Below, piece after piece: positions 18,023 through 27,799 of a stretch of 64,000 nucleotides of DNA. The stretch spans positions 85,586 through 149,585 of the forward strand of contig NZ_FNOB01000011.1 in the NCBI RefSeq assembly GCF_900106675.1. The letters run 5' to 3'. The stretch is from Allgaiera indica. GTDB lineage: Bacteria; Pseudomonadota; Alphaproteobacteria; Rhodobacterales; Rhodobacteraceae. The translations under genes and the position numbers were made by a program. Each line of letters opens with the position of its first letter. The first letter of the stretch is position 1. Under the pieces are notes generated by a model, which searched no databases, had not been told where the DNA came from, and worked only from the letters and a program-made list of their open reading frames with translations.

Positions 18023-20065
18023 ATGACGGGGCCCGACCGGCCCCAGATCCAGGCCGCCGGGGGGGATGCCCCCCGGCGGCTTCATGTTTACACCGGCGGA
18101 TTGCTGCGCCCCGGCCGCATCCGGCGCATCCTTACCCTCGCCGGCCTGCGCCCGGTGCTGGGCCTGCCCGGACCCGGTGATCCGGTGGGCGTCTGGGGCC
18201 GCAGCCCGCTGGCGGCGCGCGGCGAACGGATCGCGGCACGCCGCGACAGCCCGCTGATCCGCATCGAGGACGCCTTCCTGCGCTCGGTCCGTCCCGGGCG
18301 CGCGGGCGAAGCCCCCCTGGGCCTGCTGATCGACCGCCGCGGGGTTCATTTCGACCCCGCCGTCCCGTCCGACCTGGAACATCTGCTGGCGACTCACCCC
18401 TTCGACGATTCCGTCCTTTTGGAACGTGCGCGCGATGGCATGGGCCGGATTAAGGCTGCGGACCTTTCAAAATACAACATCCACGATCCAGCCCTGCCCG
18501 CCCCCGCGCCGGGCTACGTGCTGGTGGTCGATCAACTGCGCGGCGACGCCTCGATCCGCCATGGCGGCGTGACCGAGGGCCTCTTTCGAGAGATGCTCGC
18601 CTTCGCCCAGATCGAGCATCCGGGCGCGCGGGTGCTGATCAAGACCCATCCCGAAACCCACTCCGGCCACCGCCCCGGCCATTTCGGCCCACAGGACGAA
18701 AACGACCGCATCCGCCTGTTCAGCGATCCGGTATCGCCCTGGAAGCTGCTTGAAGGCGCGGTCGGGGTCTACACCGTGTCGTCGCAGCTGGGGTTCGAGG
18801 CGATCCTGGCCGGCCACCGCCCGCGCGTGTTCGGCAAGCCCTTCTACGGCGGTTGGGGTCTGACCCAGGACGAGGCCCCGGTTTCCCGCCGCAGCCGTTC
18901 GCTGACACGGGCGCAGCTTTTCGCCGGCGCGATGCTGCTGTACCCGACCTGGTATGACCCCTGCCGCGACCGGTTGTGCAGTTTCGAGGAGGCTTGTGAC
19001 CAGTTGGAGGCCGCGGCCCGTGCATGGCGCGAGGATCGTCACGGACATGTCGCCATGGGGATGCGGCTGTGGAAACGCGGCCATCTGCAAAAGGTCTTCG
19101 GCCAGGAGCGGCGGGTGATTTTCGACGACAATCCCGCCCGCGCCACCGAGCGCTCGGCACGGACCGGCCGGAGCCTGATGGTGTGGGCCGGCAAAGAGCA
19201 GATGGCACCCGCCGCGCCGGCCGTGATCCGTGTCGAGGATGGCTTTCTGCGTTCGCGCGGGTTGGGGGCGGCCCTGATCCCGCCGCTGTCCTTGGTCACC
19301 GACGACAGCGGCATCTACTACGATCCGACCCGCGAAAGCGCGCTGGAGCGGCTGATCGCGGCAGGTCCGCCGCCCGGCGGCACCGCGCGCGCGGAACGGC
19401 TGATGCGCGACCTGCTGCGCGGACGCCTGTCAAAATACAACATTCCCGGCGGAATGCCCGCGCTTCCCGCGGGGCACAGAATTCTCGTTCCCGGTCAGGT
19501 GGAAGACGACGCTTCCATAGAAAAGGGCGCGGCCGAGGCCCGCACGAACCTTGCACTTCTTCGATCTGTCCACAGCGCCCGTCCCGATGCGGTGATTGTC
19601 TACAAGCCGCACCCCGATGTCGAGGCAGGGCTGCGAAAGGGCGCGGTCCCCCAGGACGATCTGGCCCGCCTTGCCACCGTCACCACGCGCCATGCCGATC
19701 CGATCGCGCTGATCGAGGCCTGCGACGAGGTCTGGACGATGACATCGCTTCTGGGGTTCGAGGCGCTGCTGCGCGGCAAGCCGGTCACCTGCCTTGGCGC
19801 CCCGTTCTATGCCGGCTGGGGGCTGACGACCGACCTGGGCCCGGTGCCGGCGCGGCGCCGGGCGCGGCCCGCGCTCGCCGATCTTGCCCATGCCGCGCTG
19901 ATCGCCTATCCGCGCTATTTCGATCCGCTCAGCGGCCTGCCCTGCCCGCCCGAGGTGGTGGTGGAACGCCTTGCCCTCGGCCCCCTGCCCCAGCCCGGCG
20001 CGGCCAACCGCGTGTTGGCCAAGCTGCAGGGCATCCTTGCCAGCCAAGCCCACCTCTGGCGCTAG
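18023..20065 (+). CDS. kpsC: Capsular polysaccharide Kdo transferase, KpsC-like, with tandem repeated domains
   Basis: This 680-aa protein contains two similar halves, each with LSKYN..., a GD/DDASI motif, KPHPDV or KTHPETHS, and GFEA..G..P..FG/LGAPFYAGWGLT. In KpsC these are two beta-Kdo glycosyltransferase domains that build the poly-Kdo linker after KpsS acts. The first half uses VVDQLRGDASI and the second VPGQVEDDASIEKG. The start at 18023 lies 2 bp after the Wza-like stop, indicating one transcript. Confidence 0.88.
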   Translation: MTGPDRPQIQAAGGDAPRRLHVYTGGLLRPGRIRRILTLAGLRPVLGLPGPGDPVGVWGRSPLAARGERIAARRDSPLIRIEDAFLRSVRPGRAGEAPLGLLIDRRGVHFDPAVPSDLEHLLATHPFDDSVLLERARDGMGRIKAADLSKYNIHDPALPAPAPGYVLVVDQLRGDASIRHGGVTEGLFREMLAFAQIEHPGARVLIKTHPETHSGHRPGHFGPQDENDRIRLFSDPVSPWKLLEGAVGVYTVSSQLGFEAILAGHRPRVFGKPFYGGWGLTQDEAPVSRRSRSLTRAQLFAGAMLLYPTWYDPCRDRLCSFEEACDQLEAAARAWREDRHGHVAMGMRLWKRGHLQKVFGQERRVIFDDNPARATERSARTGRSLMVWAGKEQMAPAAPAVIRVEDGFLRSRGLGAALIPPLSLVTDDSGIYYDPTRESALERLIAAGPPPGGTARAERLMRDLLRGRLSKYNIPGGMPALPAGHRILVPGQVEDDASIEKGAAEARTNLALLRSVHSARPDAVIVYKPHPDVEAGLRKGAVPQDDLARLATVTTRHADPIALIEACDEVWTMTSLLGFEALLRGKPVTCLGAPFYAGWGLTTDLGPVPARRRARPALADLAHAALIAYPRYFDPLSGLPCPPEVVVERLALGPLPQPGAANRVLAKLQGILASQAHLWR

Positions 20066-20113
20066 GGGCGGGCTTGGGGTAGACGGGCGCCAACACGGAC
20101 AAAGGCGCTTCTC

Positions 20114-21832
20114 ATGGCTCGGATTCTCATTACTTCCGCCCTGCCCTATATCAACGGCATCAAGCATCTGGGCAATCTGGTCGGCTCGCAATTGCCGGCC
20201 GACCTTTACGCCCGCTACCAGCGCGGGCGCGGCCACGAGGTGATGTTCATCTGCGCCACCGACGAACACGGCACGCCCGCCGAACTGGCCGCCGCCAAGG
20301 CTGGCAAGCCGGTGGCCGAATATTGCACCGAACTGCATGAGGTCCAGGCCGGGATCGCCCGCGGCTTCGGCCTTTCGTTCGACCATTTCGGCCGCTCGTC
20401 CAGCCCGCAAAACCACCGCCTGACCCAGCATTTCGCGGGCCGGCTGGCCGAGGCCGGGCTGATCGAGGAAGTCGCCGAGAAGCAGATGTATTCCAACGCC
20501 GACGGCCGCTTCCTGCCCGACCGCTATATCGAGGGCACCTGTCCGAACTGCGGCTATGACCGCGCCCGCGGCGACCAGTGCGAGAACTGCACAAAACAGC
20601 TTGACCCGACCGACCTGATCAATCCGCGCTCGGCGATCTCGGGTTCCACCGATCTGGAGGTGCGCGAGACCAAGCACCTGTTCCTGCGCCAGTCCGCGAT
20701 GCGCGACCGGCTGAACGACTGGATCGACGAGAAGACGGATTGGCCGGTGCTGACCACCTCGATCGCGAAGAAATGGCTCAATGACGGCGACGGGCTGCAG
20801 GACCGCGGCATCACCCGCGATCTGGACTGGGGCATTCCCGTCAGGAAGGGCGACCAGGACTGGCCGGGGATGGAGGGCAAGGTCTTCTACGTCTGGTTCG
20901 ACGCGCCGATCGAATATATCGCCGCCACCGCCGAATGGGCCGAGGCGCGGGGCCTGGACGATGCCGCCTGGCGCCGCTGGTGGCGCACCGACGAGGGCGC
21001 GGGCGACGTGCGCTATGTCCAGTTCATGGGCAAGGACAACGTCCCCTTCCATACGCTCAGCTTCCCGGCCACGATCATGGGATCGGGCGAGCCCTGGAAG
21101 CTGGTGGATTACATCAAGTCGTTCAACTACCTGAACTACGACGGCGGCCAGTTCTCGACCAGCCAGGGGCGCGGGGTGTTCATGGATCAGGCGCTGTCGA
21201 TCCTGCCCTCCGATTACTGGCGCTGGTGGCTTCTGAGCCATGCGCCGGAAAATTCCGACAGCGAATTCACCTGGGAAAATTTCCAGACATCGGTGAACAA
21301 GGACCTCGCCGACGTGCTAGGCAATTTCGTCAGCCGGATCACCAAGTTCTGCCGGTCGAAATTCGGCGAGACGGTGCCCGAGGGCGGCGCCCAGGCCTCG
21401 GCGGAAGAGGCGCTGATCGCCGATCTGACCACCCGCGTCCGCGCCTACCAGGCCAACATGGACGCGATGGAGGTGCGCAAATCCGCGACCGAGCTGCGCG
21501 CGATCTGGGTGGCCGGCAACGAATACCTGCAATCGGCCGCGCCCTGGTCGACCTTCAAGACCGACCCGGCGCAGGCCGCGGCGCAGGTGCGGCTGGGGCT
21601 GAACCTGATCCGCCTTTACGCGATCCTGTCGCGGCCCTTCATCCCCGACGCGGCCGAGGCGATGATGCAGGCGATGGGTTCGGACGATTGGTCCTGGCCC
21701 GAAGACGTCGCCGCCGCGCTGTCCGCCCTGCCCCCGGGCCATGCCTTCACCGTGCCGGATGTCATGTTCCGCAAGATCACCGATGAGGAACGCGAGGATT
21801 GGCAGACCCGTTTCGCAGGGCTGCGCACCTAA
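20114..21832 (+). CDS. metG: Methionyl-tRNA synthetase
   Basis: This 572-aa class I enzyme charges tRNA-Met. The HIGH motif appears as KHLGN ([13 protein letters not shown], residues 12-24), a zinc knuckle as [17 protein letters not shown] (about 143-159), and the KMSKS position as FSTSQ (about 347-351). The C-terminal tRNA-binding EMAP-like extension is absent, giving a monomer-sized form. AAAGG precedes the start at 20114. Confidence 0.95.
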   Translation: MARILITSALPYINGIKHLGNLVGSQLPADLYARYQRGRGHEVMFICATDEHGTPAELAAAKAGKPVAEYCTELHEVQAGIARGFGLSFDHFGRSSSPQNHRLTQHFAGRLAEAGLIEEVAEKQMYSNADGRFLPDRYIEGTCPNCGYDRARGDQCENCTKQLDPTDLINPRSAISGSTDLEVRETKHLFLRQSAMRDRLNDWIDEKTDWPVLTTSIAKKWLNDGDGLQDRGITRDLDWGIPVRKGDQDWPGMEGKVFYVWFDAPIEYIAATAEWAEARGLDDAAWRRWWRTDEGAGDVRYVQFMGKDNVPFHTLSFPATIMGSGEPWKLVDYIKSFNYLNYDGGQFSTSQGRGVFMDQALSILPSDYWRWWLLSHAPENSDSEFTWENFQTSVNKDLADVLGNFVSRITKFCRSKFGETVPEGGAQASAEEALIADLTTRVRAYQANMDAMEVRKSATELRAIWVAGNEYLQSAAPWSTFKTDPAQAAAQVRLGLNLIRLYAILSRPFIPDAAEAMMQAMGSDDWSWPEDVAAALSALPPGHAFTVPDVMFRKITDEEREDWQTRFAGLRT

Positions 21833-22036
21833 AGGCACTTCGCCTTCCTTTCGCCCGCGCGACCTGTTGCGCCCCGCGGGCCGCACACCCGGCGCCATCC
21901 GTCGCCAGAACCGGCGGCCCCCCGGGCCGGGGCGCTGATCGGGGGCGTTTTCGGACATGGCGCCGTCTTTCCCGGCGCGCCGCGATCTGCTAGGCCTTCG
22001 CCCGCGCCCGCGCCGCCCCACAGAAGGTTGAAAGAC

Positions 22037-23329
22037 ATGCACGACATCCGCGCCATCCGCGAAAACCCCGCCCAGTTCGACGCCGACCTCGGCCGCCGGG
22101 GGATGCCACCGATGTCGTCGCGGATCCTGGCCATCGACGAGGCGCGGCGTGCCAAGATCCTGGCGGCCGAAACCGCGCAGGCGGCACAGAACGCGGCCTC
22201 GAAACAGGTCGGGGCGGCCAAGGCCAGCGGTGACGAGGCCGAATTCGAACGCCTGCGCGCCCTGGTGGCCGAGAAGAAATCCGAAATCGCGCGCCTGCAG
22301 GAAGAGGCCGCGGCCGAGGACGCGAAGCTGCGCGACCTGCTGATGGGTCTGCCCAATCCGCCGCTGGCCGAAGTGCCCGACGGCGCCGACGAGGCCGGCA
22401 ATGTGGAACTGCGCCGCTGGGGCAGCCCGCGCGATTTCGGCTTTTCCCCGAAAGAGCATTTCGAGATCGCCGGGGTGAAACCGGGGATGGATTTCGCGAC
22501 CGCCGCAAAGCTTTCGGGCTCGCGTTTCGTGGTGCTGCGCGGCGCGGTGATCCGGGTTCACCGGGCGCTGGCGCAATTCATGCTAGACACCCATGTGAAC
22601 CAGCATGGCCTGACCGAAACCTGGACCCCGGTGCTAGTCAAGGAAGAGGCGATGATCGGCACCGGCCAGTTGCCGAAATTCGCCGAGGACAGCTATCAGA
22701 CGACCAACGGCTGGTGGCTGGTCCCGACATCGGAGGTGACGCTGACCAACACGGTCGCGGGGGATATCCTTGAGGCCGGCGCCCTGCCGATCCGCCTGAC
22801 CGCCCATTCCCAGTGCTTCCGCTCGGAAGCCGGCAGCGCGGGCAAGGACACCTCGGGCATGCTGCGCCAGCACCAGTTCGAGAAGGTCGAGATGGTCTCG
22901 ATCACCCATCCCGACGAAAGCCTCGCAGAACATGAGCGCATGACCGGCTGCGCCGAGGCGATCTTGCAAAAGCTGGGCCTGCCCTATCGGGTGATGGTGC
23001 TGTGCACCGGCGACATGGGCTTTGGCGCGCGCAAGACCCATGATCTGGAGGTCTGGCTGCCCGGCCAGAACACCTATCGCGAGATCTCCTCGGTCTCGGT
23101 CTGCGGCGATTTCCAGGCCCGAAGGATGAACGCCCGCTTCCGCCCCGAGGGCGGCGGCAAGCCGGAATTCGTGCACACGCTGAACGGCTCGGGGCTGGCG
23201 GTGGGGCGGGCGCTGATCGCAGTGCTGGAAAACGGCCAGCAAGAGGACGGATCGGTCACGCTTCCCGAGGCGCTGCATCCCTATCTGGGCGGCAAGACCC
23301 GGATCAGCGCCGAGGGCGCGCTGACCTGA
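22037..23329 (+). CDS. serS: Seryl-tRNA synthetase
   Basis: This 430-aa class II synthetase has the N-terminal long coiled-coil arm that grips the tRNA-Ser variable arm (about residues 25-105, rich in Ala/Glu/Lys), then motif 2 around [28 protein letters not shown] and motif 3 ([17 protein letters not shown]). The start at 22037 ([10 protein letters not shown]) has GAAGG upstream; a TTG three codons earlier is less likely. Confidence 0.96.
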   Translation: MHDIRAIRENPAQFDADLGRRGMPPMSSRILAIDEARRAKILAAETAQAAQNAASKQVGAAKASGDEAEFERLRALVAEKKSEIARLQEEAAAEDAKLRDLLMGLPNPPLAEVPDGADEAGNVELRRWGSPRDFGFSPKEHFEIAGVKPGMDFATAAKLSGSRFVVLRGAVIRVHRALAQFMLDTHVNQHGLTETWTPVLVKEEAMIGTGQLPKFAEDSYQTTNGWWLVPTSEVTLTNTVAGDILEAGALPIRLTAHSQCFRSEAGSAGKDTSGMLRQHQFEKVEMVSITHPDESLAEHERMTGCAEAILQKLGLPYRVMVLCTGDMGFGARKTHDLEVWLPGQNTYREISSVSVCGDFQARRMNARFRPEGGGKPEFVHTLNGSGLAVGRALIAVLENGQQEDGSVTLPEALHPYLGGKTRISAEGALT

Positions 23330-23341
23330 ACCCGCCACGGG

Positions 23342-23390
23342 CCCCGGCCTGCGGACCTGGCGGTGGGGCAAGGCCGGAGGCCGGGGGTTT
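23342..23390 (+). terminator. Putative serS terminator
   Basis: CCCCGGCCT (23342-23350) pairs perfectly with AGGCCGGGG (23378-23386), and GTTTT follows. The 27-nt loop is long, so efficiency is uncertain, but position just after the serS stop fits. Confidence 0.5.
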
Positions 23391-23670
23391 TACACCCCTT
23401 CGTGATTGTCGCTTGAACCGATGGCGCACCAATGCCGGTCCCGTGGAGTATTTGCGCCAAGACGAAGACAGAGGAGGCGCCTGACCCGGATCCGTGCGAC
23501 CGTCGCGCCATGGGCCGAGGCGCGGATCTTCGCCTGCGGCCTCGCCCTTTCCGGCGCAATTTCGCCCATTTCCATTGGCCGGGATATTTCGATGCGACGG
23601 AAGGGGTGGTCTGCCGCGTTGAAGGGGCATGACGCGCGGCAATTCAGCCCCGTGCCAAGAGGAGAGACCT

Positions 23671-24333
23671 ATGAAACGCAAGGCAACGCTCACTGCTCTT
23701 ACCCTGGCCGCCGTGGCCGCAGCCGGCCTGTCGACCGCGATCAGCGCCCAGACCATGGGCGGCGGGATGGGGGGGCCGATGGGTGGCCCCGGCATGCACC
23801 GCATGGGCCCCAAGATTGATTACAAGGCGATCGACACCAACGGTGATGGCACCATTTCGCAAGAAGAACTGAAAGCCTGGCAGGCCAAGCAGATCGACGG
23901 ACTCGACGCCAACAAGGACGGATATCTGACCGAACAGGAGGTTGTCGATTTCGAGACGAAGAAGGCCGAGGCCCGGATCAAGGCGCGCGTGGCGCGGATG
24001 TTCAAGCAGCTCGACGTGAATGGCGACGGCAAGATCAGCGCCGCGGAAATGATGATGGCGCCACGCGACATGATGGCCGACCGAATGTTCCGGATGGCCG
24101 ACGTCAATCACGATGGCAAGGTCACCCAGGCCGAATTCGACGCCGCGAAGCAGAAATTCCGCAAACGCATGGAACGGATGCGGGCCCATCACGGCGAGCG
24201 CAACTGGCATGGCGAAGATCAGTCCCCGATGCGCCGGCACATGGGGCAGGCGAATGGCCAGATGGGCAGCCAGATGAACACTCCTCCCGCGGCCGAGGGC
24301 AGCGACGAGGCCAAGACCCACGACAACAACTAG
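23671..24333 (+). CDS. Secreted EF-hand calcium-binding protein
   Basis: This 220-aa protein has a Sec signal peptide (LTALTLAAVAAAGLSTAISA, cut near residue 26), a Gly/Met-rich linker, and four EF-hand loops: DTNGDGTISQEE, DANKDGYLTEQE, DVNGDGKISAAE and DVNHDGKVTQAE. The tail is rich in Met and His (RMRAHHGERNWHGED), which could also bind copper or other soft metals. It has an excellent ribosome site (AGAGGAGAG before 23671). The ECF sigma operon follows 86 bp later on the same strand, suggesting a common envelope or metal stress role. Confidence 0.82.
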   Translation: MKRKATLTALTLAAVAAAGLSTAISAQTMGGGMGGPMGGPGMHRMGPKIDYKAIDTNGDGTISQEELKAWQAKQIDGLDANKDGYLTEQEVVDFETKKAEARIKARVARMFKQLDVNGDGKISAAEMMMAPRDMMADRMFRMADVNHDGKVTQAEFDAAKQKFRKRMERMRAHHGERNWHGEDQSPMRRHMGQANGQMGSQMNTPPAAEGSDEAKTHDNN

Positions 24334-24419
24334 ACGAGCCGCCGCGTCCGGCGCTGAGGCTCCGGGCGCGGCGCATTGAGTGAATCGGGGTTTCGGGATA
24401 CGCCGACGGCAGGATGACG

Positions 24420-25007
24420 ATGCCCTATGACGCCATGACCGAGGCCCCGGACGATGCGTTGCTGGCGCTCTATGCCAATGGCGACGGCGCCGCGGCACGG
24501 GTGTTGACCGAACGTCTGGCGCCGCGGGTCCTGCGGTTCGCGGCACGCATGCTGTCGGACCCGGCCGAGGCCGAGGACGTCACGCAAGAGGCGCTGCTGC
24601 GTCTGTGGCGGATCGCGCCCGATTGGCGCCGGGACGAGGCGCAGGTCTCGACGTGGCTTTATCGGGTGGCGCGCAACCTTTGCACCGATCGGCTGCGACG
24701 CAAGCGTCCGCTGGGGCTGGATGCCGCGCCAGAGGTGGAAGACGATCGCCCCGGCGCTGTCGCACGGCTGCAGGCGGCCGAGCGGGCCCAGGCGCTGGAC
24801 CGGGCGCTTGCGCGGCTGCCCGACCGCCAACGCGAGGCGGTCGTGCTGCGGCATATCGAGGGGTTGTCGAACCCCGAGATCGCTGCAGTGATGGAGATCA
24901 GCGTCGAGGCGGTGGAAAGCCTGACGGCGCGGGGCAAGCGGGCGCTGGCGGCCGATCTGGCCGGCCGGCGCGAGGAATTGGGGTATGACGATGACGGACC
25001 GATCTGA
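24420..25007 (+). CDS. ECF-type RNA polymerase sigma factor
   Basis: This 195-aa sigma factor shows region 2 (PAEAEDVTQEALLRLWRIAPDWRRDEAQVSTWLYRVARNLCTDRLRRK, about residues 42-90) and region 4 (ALARLPDRQREAVVLRHIEGLSNPEIAAVMEISVEAVESLTARGKRAL). The start at 24420 is chosen because GGCAGG lies six bases before it; an ATG at 24414 would overlap that site. The next gene begins inside its 3' end, and the two downstream genes encode a membrane protein and a periplasmic metal sensor, so its activity is probably controlled by an envelope signal. Confidence 0.88.
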   Translation: MPYDAMTEAPDDALLALYANGDGAAARVLTERLAPRVLRFAARMLSDPAEAEDVTQEALLRLWRIAPDWRRDEAQVSTWLYRVARNLCTDRLRRKRPLGLDAAPEVEDDRPGAVARLQAAERAQALDRALARLPDRQREAVVLRHIEGLSNPEIAAVMEISVEAVESLTARGKRALAADLAGRREELGYDDDGPI

Positions 25008-25383
25008 CGCGATGGCGGAACTCGACAGCTTCTTCCGCGCCGCCCGAACGAGCGCGCCGGTCCCGTCGGCGGACCTGACCGCGCGGATCCTGGCAGATGC
25101 GGCGGCAGCACAACCGCGCGCACGCACGCAGGAGGCGACCGCTCGGCGCGCGTGGGGCAAGCGGTGGCGCGGATTGCGGCGTCTGTACCTGCCCGCCCTC
25201 GGCGGCCCGGGTGTGATCGCCGGTCTGGCCGGCGCGATCGTCGCCGGTGCCTGGATCGGCTTTCTGCAGCCCGCCCCCCTGGCAAGCCTGGCCAGCCGGG
25301 TGACCGGCCAGACGGCGATGCTGGAACAGATCGACCTGATCCCCACCCTCGATAGCTATCTCACTACGGATACCGGAGAATAA
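24985..25383 (+). CDS. Small membrane protein, probable anti-sigma partner
   Basis: The 132-aa product starts 23 bp before the end of the sigma gene, which implies translational coupling. It has a charged cytoplasmic N-terminus (about 70 residues, with FFRAARTSAPVPSADLTARIL), one membrane span (GPGVIAGLAGAIVAGAWIGFL) and a short periplasmic tail. No zinc-binding anti-sigma motif is visible. A role as anti-sigma factor is inferred from position and topology. A second start at 24991 is equally possible. Confidence 0.65.
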   Translation: MTMTDRSDAMAELDSFFRAARTSAPVPSADLTARILADAAAAQPRARTQEATARRAWGKRWRGLRRLYLPALGGPGVIAGLAGAIVAGAWIGFLQPAPLASLASRVTGQTAMLEQIDLIPTLDSYLTTDTGE

Positions 25384-25384
25384 C

Positions 25385-25954
25385 ATGAGCCCAGGCAGCC
25401 CTCCGCCCCAGCCCGGGCCCCGACCTGACCCCACCCCACGCACGCCGCTAAACCGCGGTTGGCGGATCTTGATCGTCACCTCGTTGGGGCTGAACCTTCT
25501 GGTCCTGGGTGCGATCGGCGGGGCGCTGTTCGGCGAATGGCGCGGCCACGGCCGCGTCGTGGTGCGCGATCTGGGCTTCGGCCCCTATGGCGCGGCGCTT
25601 AGCCGTGCCGACCGGGTTGCGCTGATGCAGGCCTTCGCGCGTGAGACCGGGGGCTTCGGGGCAGAGCGGCGCTTGGCGCGCGAGACCTTCGGCAAACTGT
25701 TGCGGGTTTTGCGCCGGACACCGTTCGATGCCGGTGAGTTCGGCAAGCTGATGACCGAGCAAGAGCAGCACATGGCCAGGCGTATGGCGCTGGGGCAGAA
25801 GCTGCTGGTCCAACGGGTCGAGTCGATGGACGCGCGGCAACGCCACGCTTTCGCCGACCGGCTGGAAGCGGCGCTCGCCCGGCACGAAATGCACCACCGC
25901 CGCCCGGGCCCGCCCCCGCCCGGCCCTGAGGCCCCGGCGCCCGCGAAGCCCTGA
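25385..25954 (+). CDS. Periplasmic heavy-metal sensor-like protein (CnrX/ZraP-type)
   Basis: This 189-aa protein has an N-terminal membrane anchor (ILIVTSLGLNLLVLGAIGGALFG, about residues 27-50) and a helical periplasmic domain with the LSRADRVALMQAFARE... and QHMARRMALGQKLLVQRVESMDARQRHAFADRLE pattern of periplasmic metal sensors, followed by a His/Pro-rich tail (HEMHHRRPGPPPP). It begins 1 bp after the preceding stop. In Cnr-type systems such a protein transmits metal binding to a membrane anti-sigma factor; that role is inferred here. Confidence 0.72.
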   Translation: MSPGSPPPQPGPRPDPTPRTPLNRGWRILIVTSLGLNLLVLGAIGGALFGEWRGHGRVVVRDLGFGPYGAALSRADRVALMQAFARETGGFGAERRLARETFGKLLRVLRRTPFDAGEFGKLMTEQEQHMARRMALGQKLLVQRVESMDARQRHAFADRLEAALARHEMHHRRPGPPPPGPEAPAPAKP

Positions 25955-25962
25955 TCGGACCA

Positions 25963-25996
25963 CGGAAGGCCGCGAGAAAAAGGCTCGGGCCTTCCG
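25963..25996 (+). terminator. Hairpin at the end of the sigma/metal-sensor operon
   Basis: CGGAAGGCC (25963-25971) pairs with GGCCTTCCG (25988-25996), and inside them CGAG pairs with CTCG around AAAAAGG, with one bulged G. The 13-pair stem lies 9 bp after the operon's last stop. There is no T-tract. Confidence 0.55.
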
Positions 25997-26360
25997 CGCC
26001 ACGCCCTCGGGGCGCAATCCGCGTACGATCCCGCTTTGCCGGCCGGCCATGCACCGGTTTACGGAATCGCCCCGCAAAGGCCGGGCACCCGCGGACTTTC
26101 CGGCGCCGCGCCCGCGACACGAAGGCCCGCCCGCGCCGTTTGGCCCAAGCCCGGCCGAAATCCCGCACCGTAAAACAAGGCCGAGCGTGGTGAGATTCGG
26201 TGCGCAAGCTCTTCACGCGGGCCCCGGCCACGCGCCGTTTTCGCGCCAGATCCATGCCAGATCGGTCGAATGTTACAACAGACCCCGCGCAGCGCCGCGC
26301 GGCCCGGAACCCATCGCCTTGCGCCACGGCCGCGGGCCGCCACGGGGACAGACGGGGCCA

Positions 26361-26399
26361 ACCTATTCTTTCGTATCGCATTTATACTAACGTATAGGT
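26361..26399. promoter_or_regulatory. Nested palindromes upstream of the bufferin operon
   Basis: TATAC-TAAC-GTATA (26383-26396) is a 5-4-5 palindrome, and ACCTAT (26361-26366) / ATAGGT (26394-26399) form an outer pair. The site lies about 180 bp before bufA in the only AT-rich part of the gap, making it the best candidate for promoter and operator. Which regulator binds cannot be told. Confidence 0.4.
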
Positions 26400-26576
26400 T
26401 CGGACCTTTACCGGCTGCAGCCGTGCCCGCGGTTGCCGCAACCGCGAAAAATGTTTCATCACCTGACGGCTTCGTTACACACAGATGCGTGAATGGTTCG
26501 CGAGATCGCGTGACCAGTACCATGATAGCCATCGCAGTCGCGATCCATCAGAACCGTCAACAAGGGAAGTAAACAC

Positions 26577-26867
26577 ATGTCTCAACACATCAAGACCCTC
26601 GCCATCGCCGGTGCGGTCGCCAGTGCGCTGTCGGCTCATCTGGCGACGCCCGCAGCGGCCGCGGAGAAGGAAAAGTGCTACGGTGTCTCGCTGGCCGGGC
26701 AGAACGACTGCAAGGCCGGCCCGGGTACCACCTGCGCGGGTAGCTCGAAGGTGGATTACCAGGGCAACGCCTTCAAGCTGGTGCCCGCCGGCACCTGCGC
26801 CAAGATGGAACTGCCGGGCGGGCGGATGGGATCACTCACGTCGCTCAAGCGTGACGTGCCCGCGTGA
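26577..26867 (+). CDS. bufA: Bufferin precursor peptide (DUF2282)
   Basis: This 96-aa precursor has a Sec signal peptide ([20 protein letters not shown]) and a core with four conserved cysteines, Cys34, Cys45, Cys53 and Cys74, in the DUF2282 pattern EKCYGV...[15 protein letters not shown]...[14 protein letters not shown]. In Caulobacter the DUF2282 bufferins are ribosomal peptides whose cysteines are modified by the partner MNIO enzyme, are exported, and bind copper, protecting the cell. Presence of all four cysteines and the three partner genes downstream supports the same function. CAAGGGAAG provides the ribosome site. Confidence 0.9.
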   Translation: MSQHIKTLAIAGAVASALSAHLATPAAAAEKEKCYGVSLAGQNDCKAGPGTTCAGSSKVDYQGNAFKLVPAGTCAKMELPGGRMGSLTSLKRDVPA

Positions 26868-26929
26868 TGCCGCCGGGCTCCCGCCTAAACCGGGGGCCCG
26901 TCTTCCTACCCTTCGGCAGGAGACATGCC

Positions 26930-27799
26930 ATGTTCGATGCGCCGCGCAACCCCGGCCTGCCCGCACTTTCCGGCGTCGGCTACAAGCCGCAGCACTATGC
27001 CCAGATCCTGGCCGATCCCGGCCCCGTCGCCTGGCTGGAAATCCATGCCGAGAACTACATGGGCGCCGGCGGCAGACCACTGGCCCAGTTGCGTGCATTG
27101 GCCGCGCGGTTCCCGATCTCGGTACATGGCGTGGGCCTGTCGATCGGCGGCGAAGCACCGCTGGACCCCGAGCATCTGGCGCGGCTGAAACATCTGCTGG
27201 GCTGGCTGAAGCCGGCAAGCTTTTCCGAGCACCTGGCCTGGTCGACCCACGAGGGCGCCTTCTTCAACGATCTGTTGCCGCTGCCCTATACCGCCGCCAC
27301 GCTGGCCCGCGTCTGCCGGCATATCGACCAGGTGCAGGAAACCCTGGGCTGCCGGATGCTGCTGGAAAACCCGTCGACCTATCTCGCCTTCGCGGAAACC
27401 GAGATGGACGAGGTCACCTTCCTCACCGAAATTTCGCGCCGCACCGGCTGCGGGCTGCTGCTTGACGTGAACAACGTCCATGTCTCGGCCACCAATCAGC
27501 AGACCGACGCGACATCCTATATCGACGCCTTCCCGCTGGAACGGGTGGCCGAGATCCACCTGGGCGGCCACCAGGCCCAGACCGACGACGCGGGCGAGGC
27601 GCTGCTGATCGACAGCCACGACGCGGAAGTGGCCGATCCGGTCTGGGCGCTTTATGCGCATACCATCGCGCGGGGCGGACCGCGTCCCACGCTGATCGAA
27701 CGCGATGCCGAAATCCCCCCCTGGCCGGACCTGGCAGCCGAAGCGGAACAGGCCGCCCAGATCCTCGCCGCCGCCACCGCAAGGGAGCTGCCGGCATGA
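26930..27799 (+). CDS. bufB: Multinuclear non-heme iron oxidase (MNIO, DUF692), bufferin-modifying enzyme
   Basis: This 289-aa TIM-barrel enzyme carries the DUF692 metal ligands: Glu/His in WLEIHAENYM, His in SVHGVGLS, His in FSEHLAWS, Glu in LLENPSTY, the DVNNVHVSATN segment and the EIHLGGHQ segment. MNIOs use two or three iron ions to oxidise cysteines of precursor peptides; in bufferins this yields (thio)oxazolone-type groups. The start at 26930 follows AGGAGA. It overlaps the next gene by four bases (ATGA). Confidence 0.92.
   Translation: MFDAPRNPGLPALSGVGYKPQHYAQILADPGPVAWLEIHAENYMGAGGRPLAQLRALAARFPISVHGVGLSIGGEAPLDPEHLARLKHLLGWLKPASFSEHLAWSTHEGAFFNDLLPLPYTAATLARVCRHIDQVQETLGCRMLLENPSTYLAFAETEMDEVTFLTEISRRTGCGLLLDVNNVHVSATNQQTDATSYIDAFPLERVAEIHLGGHQAQTDDAGEALLIDSHDAEVADPVWALYAHTIARGGPRPTLIERDAEIPPWPDLAAEAEQAAQILAAATARELPA

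Larger units (their letters stand above)
25955..26576. other. Long intergenic region: terminator then probable bufferin promoter and leader
   Basis: These 622 bp hold no convincing gene. The left end has a strong hairpin (25963-25996) and the right half becomes AT-richer, with a TATAC/GTATA palindrome at 26383-26396. The remaining 180 bp before bufA would form a long 5' leader if transcription starts near that palindrome. Confidence 0.5.
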
